Program-made: the position numbers and the translations under genes
The notes under the pieces: generated by a model
Database searches by the model: none
What the model was told of the DNA's origin: nothing
What the model saw: the letters and a program-made list of their open reading frames with translations, nothing else
NCBI GenBank assembly: GCA_034521225.1
Contig: JAXHMR010000002.1
Coordinates: forward strand, 310,001 to 374,000
Origin: Woeseia sp034521225
GTDB lineage: Bacteria > Pseudomonadota > Gammaproteobacteria > Steroidobacterales > Woeseiaceae
Direction of reading: 5' to 3'
Length of the DNA stretch: 64,000 nt
In this document: positions 51,495 through 60,746 of the stretch, one piece after another
How positions within the stretch are numbered: position 1 is the stretch's first letter
Layout of the letters: each line of letters opens with the position of its first letter

Positions 51495-52562
51495 GTGCAA
51501 CGTGCCGCCAGCCGCGGCACCGTCACGGAGACGGGTGTGATAAGGACGGATGTCGTGATCGTCGGAGCAGGTCCCTGCGGACTGTTCCAGGTATTTGAAC
51601 TGGGCCTGCTCGGCCTGAAGGCTGAGGTCATCGACTCGATACCGAGGCCCGGAGGCCAGTGCAGCGAGCTGTACCCCGACAAGCCGATCTATGACATCCC
51701 GGCGATTCCGGTCTGCACCGGCGAGGAGCTGACGCAGAATCTCCTGAAGCAGATCGAGCCGTTCAACTGTGGCATGCACCTTGGCGACGAGGTAACGGAG
51801 GTATCGCCGCAGGACGATGGCACGTTCAGGGTTCGTACCGGCAAGGGACAGCTGTTCGCTGCGAAAGCGGTGGTTATCGCCGGCGGCGTCGGCTCATTCC
51901 AGCCGCGCCAGCTGCGGGCGCCCGGTGCCGACGAATGCGAAGGCAAGACGCTCCATTACCGGGTGCAGCATCCGCAGCAGTTTGCCGGCCGCAGACTCGT
52001 CATAGCGGGCGGCGGCGATTCGGCGCTGGACTGGGTGCTGGCGCTGGTGGATACCGCGCAGCACATTACCCTGGTTCACAGGCGCGATGAATTTCGCGCG
52101 ATGCCGGCCTCGGTAACGCGCATGCGCGAGCTCGTCAGTTCAGGCCGCATTGACCTGGTCGAAAACGCGAAAGTCACCTTGATTGAACACACGAACGGGC
52201 ACTTGTCGTCGGTCACAGTGCAGCCGAAGGAGGGTGATGCGATCGACGTACCTGCCGAGCATTTGCTCGTGTTCTTCGGCCTTGCGCCAAAGCTCGGACC
52301 CATCGCCAACTGGGGTCTCGACATCAATCGCAAGACAATCAATGTCGATACCGAGTCCTTCCAGACATCCACACCCGGCATCTATGCCGTTGGTGACATC
52401 AATCAGTATCCGGGCAAGAAGAAACTGATCCTGTGCGGTTTCCACGAGGCCGCGCTGGCAGCCTTTGCGATCAAGCAGCGGCTCGAGCCGGAGCGCAAGG
52501 TGCATGTCCAGTACACGACGACGAGTCCGATCATGCATGAAAGGCTGGGCGTTCCGGACTGA
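51495..52562 (+). CDS. Ferredoxin--NADP reductase, thioredoxin-reductase-like type
   Basis: Intact frame of 355 residues. The GTG at 51537, after GGAGACGG, is an equally good start and gives a more usual N-terminus, IRTDVVIVGAGPCGLFQVFE. FAD motif VIVGAGPCG; SIPRPGGQCSELYPDKPIYD is diagnostic of the type 2 FNR family. NADP motif RLVIAGGGDSALDW. TPGIYAVGDINQYPGKKKL binds FAD at the C-terminus. No CxxC redox pair, so it is not thioredoxin reductase. It recycles ferredoxin or flavodoxin with NADPH. Confidence 0.9.
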   Translation: MQRAASRGTVTETGVIRTDVVIVGAGPCGLFQVFELGLLGLKAEVIDSIPRPGGQCSELYPDKPIYDIPAIPVCTGEELTQNLLKQIEPFNCGMHLGDEVTEVSPQDDGTFRVRTGKGQLFAAKAVVIAGGVGSFQPRQLRAPGADECEGKTLHYRVQHPQQFAGRRLVIAGGGDSALDWVLALVDTAQHITLVHRRDEFRAMPASVTRMRELVSSGRIDLVENAKVTLIEHTNGHLSSVTVQPKEGDAIDVPAEHLLVFFGLAPKLGPIANWGLDINRKTINVDTESFQTSTPGIYAVGDINQYPGKKKLILCGFHEAALAAFAIKQRLEPERKVHVQYTTTSPIMHERLGVPD

Positions 52563-52576
52563 ACGGACGCCTGCCC

Positions 52577-52866
52577 CGTCGTCGCGAGGAGCGCAACAAC
52601 CCCCGTCATCGCGAAGAGCGCAGCGACCCCCGTCATCGCGAAGAGCGCAGCGATCCCCGTCATCGCGAGGAGCGCAGCGACCCCCGTCATCGCGAGGAGC
52701 GCAGCTACCCCCGTCATCGCGAGGAGCGCAGCTACCCCCGTCATCGCGAGGAGCGCAGCAACCCCCGTCATCGCGAGGAGCGCAGCGACGTGGCGATCTC
52801 ATAAACCCGGCACCGCGATATCCGTTACGAGATCGCCACGCCGCTGCGCGGCTCGCGATGACGGGG
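52577..52866. repeat. Palindromic repeat, copy 12, with an eight-unit 27-bp array
   Basis: Left half-units CGTCATCGCGAGGAGCGCAG recur at 52577, 52604, 52631, 52658, 52685, 52712, 52739 and 52766, exactly 27 bases apart, joined by CACCCCC-like linkers. The last unit continues into GTGGCGATCTC, a centre, and one right half (GAGATCGCCACGCCGCTGCG ... CGCGATGACG). Confidence 0.92.
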
Positions 52867-52876
52867 AACGCAGGAT

Positions 52877-54550
52877 CTATTGCGGTGCCACAGGGCGCGG
52901 CAACCCGTTGGTCCCGTCCGGCGGTTCGAGCGCGGGGTAGTCGATGCCAAGCTGTTCCAGGTAGCTGTCGTACCGCGCCGGGTCGTAATAATACTTTCGC
53001 AGCTCGTCGCGATACTGGTCCATGACTTCGGCATTCTTTTCGATGGCGGGCGGGTCATCGGGACCGATGAACGGCTCGTAGGTTTCGCCCGCCAGCTGCT
53101 CTTCTTCAAAGTAGCGCCATGCGTCGGCGATCAGCTCCGGCTGCTGCAACAGGTCTATCATCGTTGCTGCAACGACTTTCGCCCCCGCCGTCGCACCCTT
53201 GTGAGCAATCGGCGTCGCCATCGCCATCGCGCTGGACCAGTGATGGAACTGCAGGCCATCAACATTGCTCGGGAAACGCAGCGTTACGGTAGGAACATTC
53301 CACGAGACATCACCGATGTCATCGGAGCCACCCGATACCGGGTCTTCCTTCGGCTCTTCGATGCCGGCAAGCTCGGTGGCGAGACCCTCGATCTCATCAG
53401 CCTGCATCAATTCCTGCAGGGCGCGCGCATAGCGCTGGTCATCGTCGGTCCACTGCGGCAGGCCCACCGCCCGGATATTTTCGTCCATCGCCAGTGCAAT
53501 CGGCTTGTTGAAGTGCCGTGGATAGGCGGCACCGACAAAGCGCCTCGACACCGTCGTGTCCGTCATCATCGCTGCCCCTTCAGCGATGCGCTGCAGCGTA
53601 TTGAAGTTCTCACGAATCTTGTCGGCGGTGATTTCGCGCACGAAGTACCAGACAGTCGCGCTCGACGGCACGACGTTCGGCTGGTCACCGCCGTCGACAA
53701 TGACGTAGTGCGAGCGTTGCAGCGGATGCAGGTGTTCGCGGCGGAAGTTCCAGCCGATGTTGGTCAGCTCGACGGCGTCGAGCGCGCTGCGTCCTTTCCA
53801 GGGGTCGCCGGCGCCGTGTGCCGCGACACCTTCAAAGCTGTACTCGACGGACACAAGACCGGTGCCGCGCGGCGCGCCCCAGCCGACCGTCATGTTGTCG
53901 GAGACGTGCGTAAAGATCACCGCATCAACGTCGTCAAAGCGGCCGTCCCGGGCGAACCATGCCTTGGTCGCGACCAGTTCCTCCGCGACACCGGGCCAGA
54001 TGACGATTGTGCCCGGCAGGTTTTCCCGCTCCATTATTTCCTTGACGGCAAGGGCTGCCGCAATGATGACGGCCTGGCCAGAGTTGTGGCCTTCACCGTG
54101 CCCGGGCGCGCCGTCGATCATCGGCTGGCGCCAGGCGACGCCGGGCAGTTGCGACGACTTTGGAATACCGTCGACGTCCGAACCGAGCGCGATCACCGGT
54201 TTGCCGCTGCCCCACGTCGCCCACCACGCTGTGGGAATGCCGGAGACTCCGCGCTCAATGTCAAAGCCGTGTTCGTCGAGGATTTCCGTCAGGTACCGTT
54301 CCGTCTCGACCTCCTGGAAACCGAGTTCTGCAAACGAGAACAGGCTGTCGACGATTTCCTGCACGAGTTTCTGCTGGTTGTCGACTATCGTCGCAGCCTC
54401 GGCCTTCAGTCCGTCAAGGACGGGCACTGCATCATTTTTGCTGTCGCTGGTTGCTGCCGTATCAGGTGCGGCCTCGTCGACTGCAGCCGATACAGTCTCG
54501 CTCCCCGCGGCGAACAATACTGCGGCAATCATCAAAATTACGTGTTTCAT
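52877..54550 (-). CDS. M20 amidohydrolase, AbgB-like, exported
   Basis: Intact 557 residues. Signal peptide MKHVILMIAAVLFAAGSETV with cleavage near VSAA. SFAELGFQEVETERYLTEIL, IALGSDVDGIPKSS, GHGEGHNSGQAVIIAAAL, VWPGVAEE-like IVIWPGVAEELVATKAWF, and VEYSFEGVAAHGAGDPWKGR follow the M20D order, close to AbgB (aminobenzoyl-glutamate hydrolase subunit B). Metal ligands His in GHNSG and Glu-Glu in VAEEL are present. It is larger than AbgB (about 480) because of an acidic N-terminal and a C-terminal extension. Substrate is inferred to be an N-acyl amino acid. Confidence 0.88.
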   Translation of the reverse strand: MKHVILMIAAVLFAAGSETVSAAVDEAAPDTAATSDSKNDAVPVLDGLKAEAATIVDNQQKLVQEIVDSLFSFAELGFQEVETERYLTEILDEHGFDIERGVSGIPTAWWATWGSGKPVIALGSDVDGIPKSSQLPGVAWRQPMIDGAPGHGEGHNSGQAVIIAAALAVKEIMERENLPGTIVIWPGVAEELVATKAWFARDGRFDDVDAVIFTHVSDNMTVGWGAPRGTGLVSVEYSFEGVAAHGAGDPWKGRSALDAVELTNIGWNFRREHLHPLQRSHYVIVDGGDQPNVVPSSATVWYFVREITADKIRENFNTLQRIAEGAAMMTDTTVSRRFVGAAYPRHFNKPIALAMDENIRAVGLPQWTDDDQRYARALQELMQADEIEGLATELAGIEEPKEDPVSGGSDDIGDVSWNVPTVTLRFPSNVDGLQFHHWSSAMAMATPIAHKGATAGAKVVAATMIDLLQQPELIADAWRYFEEEQLAGETYEPFIGPDDPPAIEKNAEVMDQYRDELRKYYYDPARYDSYLEQLGIDYPALEPPDGTNGLPRPVAPQ

Positions 54551-54729
54551 TCTTCCCCCTTGTCATTGCACAGCCTGTACTGCGCTGGTGGCAATAGCAT
54601 GGCTGCTATGCTCCATCATGATACCGCACCTGGCTGCGCGAGCATGCCGTTGCAAACGATACCGCTGCCGTTTGTATTTTGCCCCGGGCCCCGCGAGGCG
54701 GCACAATCGGGTTGACGCCGGCCGGAGAT

Positions 54730-56079
54730 ATGACGATGACAGTTCGCTTCACCTGTTTGGTCCTGATGCTTTCCCTATGTGCTGCCGCAAGCGGCGATCC
54801 GCAGATTCTGCCCATGCGCGAGCGCGCCGCCGTCATCGACCGCGTGCTCGAGTCACGTATTCGCACCGTACTTCCTGCGCTTATGGAGCGCAGCGGAATC
54901 GACATGTGGGTCGTTATTTCCCGTGAATACAATGAAGACCCGGTGCTGAGAACGTTTTTGCCATCGACGTGGCAGTCGGCGCGCCGCCGCACGATCCTGC
55001 TGATCCACGATCCGGGTGACGGCGAGCCGCTGGAAACACTCGCCGTTGCGCGCTATGCCGTTGGCGACACGTTCGCGGCCGCCTGGGACAAGGAGTTGCA
55101 CGGCGATCAATGGAAACGCCTTGCCGAACTGATCGACGAACGCGACCCACAGGCAATAGGCCTCAATTTCTCGGAGACTTTTGCGCTGGCCGATGGCCTG
55201 ACGCTGACGGAACATCGATTGCTCCTGGATGCATTGCCGGAACATCTGCTCGGGCGCATCGTTTCGGCGGAAGACCTGGCGGTAGGCTGGCTCGAAACGC
55301 GCAGCGCCGATGAGATGACGCTGTACCCGCAGATCGTCCGTATCGCGCACGACATACTGGCCGAAGGACTGTCCGAGCGCGTTATCCAGCCGGGTGTGAC
55401 GACTACCAACGACATCGCCTGGTGGTACCGCGACCGGATTCGTGAACTGAAGCTGACCACCTGGTTTCATCCGTCGGTGTCGGTGCAGCGCGCGGCACAA
55501 CCTGAAATAGACATGAAGGCGTCGATTGCGGGGCGACATAACGATGACGTCATACAACCCGGCGACCTTCTGCACGTGGACTTCGGCATCACCTACCTGC
55601 GCCTCAACACCGATACGCAGCAACACGCCTACGTGCTGAGGCCGGGCGAGGTCGATGCGCCGGAGGAACTCAAGGCGGCGCTGGCGCGCGGCAACCGGCT
55701 GCAGGATATCCTGACGGGTAATTTTGTCGCCGGCCGGAGCGGCAACGAAATACTCGCGCGTTCGCTCGCACAGGCGAAGCAGGAAGGAATCACCGCGTCC
55801 ATTTACACACACCCGATCGGCTATCACGGCCATGCGGCCGGCCCGACGATCGGCATGTGGGACCAGCAGGAGGGCGTGCCGGGCGGCGGTGACTATCCGC
55901 TGTACGCCAATACGGCGCATTCGATCGAGCTGTACGCCGAAACCCGTATCGACGCCTGGGACAAGGCGGTACGGATCAAGCTGGAGGAAGATGCGTTTTT
56001 CGATGGCGAGTCGACGTGGTACATCGATGGCCGGCAGAAATCGCTCCTCCTGGTTCCGCGGCAACCGGCCGTTCAGTGA
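54730..56079 (+). CDS. M24 family (Xaa-Pro aminopeptidase-like) exported peptidase
   Basis: Intact 449 residues. Signal peptide from the ATG at 54730 (MTMTVRFTCLVLMLSLCAAA) cleaved after ASG. Creatinase-like N-domain: VLPALMERSGIDMWVVISRE. M24 domain with metal ligands: LLHVDFGITYLRLNTDTQQH (Asp), YTHPIGYHGHAAGPTIGMWD (His), HSIELYAETRI (Glu), and VRIKLEEDAFF (Glu). The second metal Asp in DFGITYLRLNTD is in the usual place. Family role: cleavage of Xaa-Pro peptides in the periplasm. Divergent from the AbgB-like gene, 180 bases apart. Confidence 0.88.
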   Translation: MTMTVRFTCLVLMLSLCAAASGDPQILPMRERAAVIDRVLESRIRTVLPALMERSGIDMWVVISREYNEDPVLRTFLPSTWQSARRRTILLIHDPGDGEPLETLAVARYAVGDTFAAAWDKELHGDQWKRLAELIDERDPQAIGLNFSETFALADGLTLTEHRLLLDALPEHLLGRIVSAEDLAVGWLETRSADEMTLYPQIVRIAHDILAEGLSERVIQPGVTTTNDIAWWYRDRIRELKLTTWFHPSVSVQRAAQPEIDMKASIAGRHNDDVIQPGDLLHVDFGITYLRLNTDTQQHAYVLRPGEVDAPEELKAALARGNRLQDILTGNFVAGRSGNEILARSLAQAKQEGITASIYTHPIGYHGHAAGPTIGMWDQQEGVPGGGDYPLYANTAHSIELYAETRIDAWDKAVRIKLEEDAFFDGESTWYIDGRQKSLLLVPRQPAVQ

Positions 56080-56112
56080 CAACCCAACGAAACCGCCACC
56101 CGCACGTTGCCG

Positions 56113-56345
56113 CTGTCATTGCGAGCCCGTAGGGCGTGGCAATCTCGCTGTCATTGCGAGCCCGCAGGGCGTGGCAATCTCGTTCCGATTGGCAGCGGAG
56201 CCAGCGTTATGAGATCGCCACGTCGCTGCGCTCCTCGCGATGACGGGGATTGCTGCGCTCCTCGCGATGACGGGGATTGCTGCGCTCCTCGCGATGACGG
56301 GGATTGCTGCGCTCCTCGCGATGACGGGGGTGCTGCGCTCCTCTA
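56113..56345. repeat. Palindromic repeat, copy 13, with a 27-bp array of right half-units
   Basis: Two left halves (TCATTGCGAGCCCGTAGGGC and GCGAGCCCGCAGGGCGTGGC), a centre, then CGCCACGTCGCTGCGCTCCT and four to five copies of CGCTCCTCGCGATGACGGGG, 27 bases apart. It is the mirror case of copy 12. Confidence 0.92.
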
Positions 56346-56442
56346 CGATGAATTTTACAGATTGATTATTTGCGGCAGATTTGCACTTTACCGGGGTCAT
56401 TCAGCCGCAAATTGACCGGTTCGGCACCGGATTCCGACGCAG

Positions 56443-57579
56443 TCATACGATGGCCCACGGATCGTCCATCCCACGGAAAAAAGCCGCATGCTGGTCAAGG
56501 ATGCGCCGGGTCGCATCCGGGTCCGGCGCCAGCGACCACTCGTTACGCTCGAACGTGCCGCCCAGCAGCACGCCGTCGGTCCGCGGGAACATGTAAAAGC
56601 CGTTACTGATCATCAGGTAATTGATGTCGGCCTGCGGTTTCAGTACCACGAGCTGGCCCTTGATCGGGATCAGTTCCTCATCGCCGAAGAGCGCGCGTGT
56701 GCCGAGACCGGTGCAGTTGATGATGACCGGTGCATCGAGAGTGGCGACATCGGCCGTATCCACGAACTCCCGTATCACGAAGGTGCCGCCGGCCGCCCGA
56801 AAGTCGCGCATCATCGCCGGCAGGTAGACCGGTGGTTCAATAAACATCGTGTCAAAATGCAGTGCGTGCGCCGTTGGGAACGGATGCTGACTGCTGTCCA
56901 TGTCATATAACTCCGGAAATACGTCGGCGTACCGCAGCCGTATGTCACCGGCGTCGATTGGACGTTCCGAGAGCAGGTAATTGCTGATCCAGCGCACGCC
57001 GTAGCGCGCACCGACGAGCCGCTGGAACTCGGTATAGGCGTGACGAAGTGCAACGTCGACGTCGTGGTAGAACGCCGGTCCGACGGCGTCGCTGTCATAG
57101 AACGAGGCGGGCGACCATTGCGCGCCGGCGATGTTCGAGGTCGTCTCCGGCGGCAGGTCGCGTGTGTGGATTGTGACGTCCCAGCCGTAACGCTGCAACA
57201 GGCGTGCGCTCGCAAGACCGACGGCACCGCTGCCCAGCACCGCACAGCGGCGATGTTCGGACTGCTGCGCAAGTTCCGCCGCCATGTGCGCGGTGCCCCA
57301 GGACAAGGTAATGCCGCCGCCGCCATGACCGTAGTTATGGATCAGCAGCTTGTCGTCGAGGCGGTCCGCACGCACGACAAAGCCGGACGGGCGGAACGGG
57401 CGCAGGCCGGTCACCGTCCGGATCACCCGGTCGGGGGACACGAGCACTCGCCGTAACGGCAGGCCCGATGGTGTGTAGTTGCGCGTCGCACCGCGCGGCC
57501 CTGATACGCAGGCCCCCAGCGACAAAGCGGCAAGTGACTGCAATACAGCGCGGCGTGATGTCATACGATCCTTCTGCAT
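56443..57579 (-). CDS. D-amino-acid-oxidase-like flavoprotein, circularly permuted, Tat-exported
   Basis: Intact about 374 residues. The ATG at 57564 gives MTSRRAVLQSLAALSLGAC, a twin-arginine and possibly lipoprotein signal; an ATG at 57579 adds five residues. Numbering from 57564: GLRPFRPSG (53-61) and HNYGHGGGG (76-84) with ITLSWG come first, whereas in DAO/DASPO these lie at the C-terminus. Then come VLGSGAVGLASARLLQ (111-) and LPPETTSNIAGAQWSP, normally N-terminal, then NCTGLGTRALF, IPIKGQLVVL and FPRTDGVLLGGTFERNEWSL, ending about 20 residues later. So the order is permuted with all key elements retained. Substrate should be a D-amino acid. Confidence 0.8.
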   Translation of the reverse strand: MQKDRMTSRRAVLQSLAALSLGACVSGPRGATRNYTPSGLPLRRVLVSPDRVIRTVTGLRPFRPSGFVVRADRLDDKLLIHNYGHGGGGITLSWGTAHMAAELAQQSEHRRCAVLGSGAVGLASARLLQRYGWDVTIHTRDLPPETTSNIAGAQWSPASFYDSDAVGPAFYHDVDVALRHAYTEFQRLVGARYGVRWISNYLLSERPIDAGDIRLRYADVFPELYDMDSSQHPFPTAHALHFDTMFIEPPVYLPAMMRDFRAAGGTFVIREFVDTADVATLDAPVIINCTGLGTRALFGDEELIPIKGQLVVLKPQADINYLMISNGFYMFPRTDGVLLGGTFERNEWSLAPDPDATRRILDQHAAFFRGMDDPWAIV

Positions 57580-57701
57580 ACGATGCCGGGTACGGCGAAC
57601 ACTGGTCGGGACGCGGGCACTGAAATGCTTTACGATCCCGGCCGCTATGAAACGGTTTTTTAACCCGCATTGCAAACGCCGGATGTGCGCACCGTTATCC
57701 T

Positions 57702-57945
57702 CGTCATCGCGCACCGTAATCCTCGTCATCGCGAGGAGCGCAGCGACCCCCGTCATCGCGAGGAGCGCAGCAACCCCTGTCATCGCGAGGAGCGCAGCGA
57801 CGTGGCGATCTCGCAACGCCGGTCACTCTGCCAGTCGGAGCGAGATTGCCGCGCCCTTCGGGCTCGCAATGACAGCCGGTTTGCCACGCCCTTCGGGCTC
57901 GCAATGAGAGCCGGTTTGCCACGCCTTACGGGTTCGCAATGACCG
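57702..57945. repeat. Palindromic repeat, copy 14
   Basis: A partial left half, three left half-units 27 bases apart (CGTCATCGCGAGGAGCGCAG), a centre, and three right half-units (GCCACGCC(C)TTCGGGCTCGC-type). The final CGCAATGACC contains the ATG at 57939 used by the next gene. Confidence 0.9.
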
Positions 57946-58791
57946 CTGCGCACCAACAGTTTGCAGCCCGGCACGTCATCGCCATGGCGGCACCGAATGG
58001 CGCTCGGCGCGGACACGACGATCACGCGGCGTTGCCCGTCACGCCGCGCGAAATAGCCGATTGCGCGGCGGACCTGCTGGACGCCGGTGTGTCGGTATTG
58101 CATCTGCATGTTCGCGACCGCGAGGGGCAGCATACGCTTGATGCAGACTGTTATCGCACCGCGATGCGCCATATCCGGCGTCGCGTCGGTAACAACCTGA
58201 TCCTGCAGGTGACGACGGAGGCGGTTGGACGCTACCAACCTGACGAGCAGATGGCCATGGTTCGTGACGTCAAGCCGGAAGCCGTGTCAATTGCCCTGCG
58301 TGAATTGTGTCCGGATGCAGCAACGGAGAAGGCGGCGTCCGGTTTTTTCCATTGGGCCGTGCGGGAGCGCATCTGGAGCCAGGTCATCGTCTACTCGCCG
58401 GACGAACTGGTCCGCTTCGACACGCTGCGCCGGAATGGACTGTTCGGCGAGGAACATCCCTTCTGCCTGCTGGTGCTTGGCCGTTACGCCGACGGGCAAC
58501 CTGGTGATCCGGCGGAGTTACACCGGATGTTAGGCGCGGTCGATTGCAGCAGTTTCCCGTGGGCAACCTGCTGCTTCGGAGGGCGCGAGCATGAAGCAAT
58601 GACCGTCGCGCTTGAGCAGGGCGGGCACCGCCCGGGTCGGTTTCGAAAATAACCTGCTGCTGGCCGACGGGCGTCCGGCACGCGACAATGCGGAACTGGT
58701 GTCGCAGTTTGTCGCGGCGGTAAAGGCATCACCGCGAATACCGGCCGGTGCTGACGACATACGCGGTGAACTGCTGGGCCGTGTGCCTTGA
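57939..58791 (+). CDS. BKACE family protein (beta-keto acid cleavage), frameshifted near the end
   Basis: About 284 residues. The ATG at 57939 lies in the last bases of a palindromic repeat. MAAPNGARRGHDDHAALPVT, DCAADLLDAGVSVLHLHVRD (HxH zinc ligands), LILQVTTEAVGRY and VSIALRELCPD match BKACE (DUF849) enzymes, which react a beta-keto acid with acetyl-CoA. One indel near 58625-58640; the next frame gives GFENNLLLADGRPARDNAEL and VSQFVAAVKASPR to the stop at 58791. Substrate unknown; next to amino-acid enzymes. Confidence 0.85.
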
Positions 58792-58822
58792 TGCTGTGCT
58801 TGATCGGGATCATTAACGATAT

Positions 58823-59575
58823 ATGAGCAATTTTGAAGAACGGCAAAAGGTTGCTGGCGTACTGGGCGGTATGGGACCGGCCGCAACGGTCGATTTCATG
58901 AACAAGGTTATCGCCAGCACGCCGGCGCGACGCGACCAGGACCACATCCGGATGCTGGTGGAGCACAACCCGAAGGTGCCGAGCAGGCAAAATGTTTCAG
59001 CAGCCGATGACGCGCTGATTCGCAGCCAGTTGGCTGCCATGGCGCTCAGGCTTGAAACGGCGGGTGCGGATTTTCTCGTTATGGTGTGCAATACCGCGCA
59101 TGGCTGGCTCGATGAGGCTTACGGCGCGGTATCGATTCCTTTCTTTAGCATAGTCGACGTTACAGTCGAGGCACTGTGCGAGCAACATCCGGCGGTGCGC
59201 AGTGCGGCGATCATGGCGACGCCAGCCTGTACCCGCGGCGGCTTGTACCAGGCGGCGCTGGCTGATGCCGGAATCAGGCCGGTTGTGCCGGACGACGAAA
59301 CACTCGCATCGCTGATGACGTTGATCGACAGGGTCAAGGCCGGCGACCAGGGCACCGCAGTATCCGAGGCCATGGCCGCCGTTGCCGCGAGCCTGGTCGC
59401 TGACGGTGCCGATGCCGTTATCGCCGGATGTACCGAAATACCGCTGGTCCTGCACCCGGATCAGCTGCCAGTTCCGCTGATCTCATCCACGGACGAACTG
59501 GCCAGGCGCACCGTTGCCCTTGCACTCGGCAGGGCGCCGCTGCAGTCTGGAGGTTCGGAAAGCCTCGAGGACTGA
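58823..59575 (+). CDS. Aspartate/glutamate racemase family protein
   Basis: Intact 250 residues. KVAGVLGGMGPAATVDFMNK is the N-terminal signature. Two catalytic cysteines are in VMVCNTAHGWLDE and VIAGCTEIPLVLHPDQLP. HIRMLVEHNPKVPSR binds substrate carboxylate. It converts L- to D-aspartate or glutamate, or acts on another amino acid. Two bases separate its stop from the GTG of the next gene. Confidence 0.9.
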   Translation: MSNFEERQKVAGVLGGMGPAATVDFMNKVIASTPARRDQDHIRMLVEHNPKVPSRQNVSAADDALIRSQLAAMALRLETAGADFLVMVCNTAHGWLDEAYGAVSIPFFSIVDVTVEALCEQHPAVRSAAIMATPACTRGGLYQAALADAGIRPVVPDDETLASLMTLIDRVKAGDQGTAVSEAMAAVAASLVADGADAVIAGCTEIPLVLHPDQLPVPLISSTDELARRTVALALGRAPLQSGGSESLED

Positions 59576-59577
59576 TT

Positions 59578-60596
59578 GTGCTGCTATCCCGTTTCCCCCG
59601 CGTGACGCTCGCGCACCTGCCGACGCCGCTGGAGCATTTGCCGCGCCTTACGCACTTCCTGGGCGGCCCCGACATCTACGTCAAGCGTGACGATTGCACC
59701 GGACTCGGCACCGGCGGCAACAAGACGCGCAAGCTCGAGTTCCTGATGGCGGACGCGCTTCAACAGAAGGCCACGGCCGTAATTACGCAAGGCGCCGTCC
59801 AGTCCAACCACGCGAGGCAGACGGCCGCCGCCGCGTGCAAGCTCGGCCTGAAATGCGAATTGGTCTTCGAGCAACGCGTTGGTGATGCAACGGATGCATA
59901 CCGCAATTCCGGAAATGTTCTGCTCGACCGCATCTACGGCGCCCGCATCCGTGAAGTTTCGAAGGGTAGCGACATGACGGCGGCGCTTGACGATGTCGCG
60001 GCGGAGCTGCGCGCGCAGGGCGAGACGCCGTATATCATTCCCGGCGGTGGTTCGAACCCGATCGGCGCACTCGGCTATGTCGATTGCGCCATGGAACTGC
60101 TGTCCCAGGCGAATCGCGACCGGATTCCCGTTGATTACATCGTACACGCGACAGGCAGCGCCGGTACGCAGGCCGGCCCGCCACTGGATTGAAGGCGATG
60201 CACAGCCACATTCCGGTGCTGGGTATTGGCGTCAATGCGCCGCGCGATATCCAGGAACAGCGTGTCTACAAACTCGCCTGTGAGACGGCGGAATACATCG
60301 GGGCACCGGATGTCGTGCTACGCGACGACGTTGTAGCGAACTGCGACTATGTCGGCGAGGGCTACGGTATCCCAACCGATGGAATGAATGCGGCGGTCCT
60401 TTTGCTGGCGCGGCTTGAGGGAATTCTTTTTGATCCGGTATACAGCGGCAAGGGACTGGCCGGCATGATCGACCTGGTTCATCGCGGGCAGCTCAATGAC
60501 GCACGGCATGTCGTCTTCATCCATACCGGCGGTTCGGCCGGGCTGTTTGGCTACAGCGAACAGCTGCATACCGAAACCGTCCTCGACGGTATCTGA
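59578..60596 (+). CDS. D-cysteine desulfhydrase / ACC deaminase family, frameshifted
   Basis: About 338 residues from the GTG at 59578. PLP enzyme of fold type II: DIYVKRDDCTGLGTGGNKTR has the PLP Lys in GGNKTRKLEF; ITQGAVQSNHARQTAAAACK, PYIIPGGGSNPIGALGYVDC and HATGSAGTQAG bind the cofactor phosphate. One indel near 60180; the last third ends VFIHTGGSAGLFGYSEQL. D-cysteine desulfhydrase (giving pyruvate, H2S and ammonia) is more likely than ACC deaminase, given the racemase and D-amino-acid context, but the sequence does not settle it. Confidence 0.82.
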
Positions 60597-60746
60597 GCGC
60601 GCGCAAGGTTTCACCTGCAACCGGAAAAAACGCGAACCGTTCTGGCAGAATGCGGTCACAGCAGATTGCTGAGGGCGTGACTCGTGTATCACGCAACCAA
60701 GAATTAGTGTTTGGGGGGAACAAGATTGAATTGTTGGGCGAATCGC

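Noticed and set aside
52577..52792. Possible CRISPR array
   Set aside because: The period is 27 bases with almost no room for spacers, the units are arms of a known palindrome, and there are no cas genes.
52880..54715. A 611-residue open frame on the forward strand
   Set aside because: It lies opposite the intact AbgB-like gene, has no recognisable domain and an Arg/His-rich composition typical of an antisense shadow in high-GC DNA.
54853..56082. 409-residue reverse frame opposite the M24 peptidase
   Set aside because: The forward gene has all metal ligands and a signal peptide; the reverse frame has no domain.
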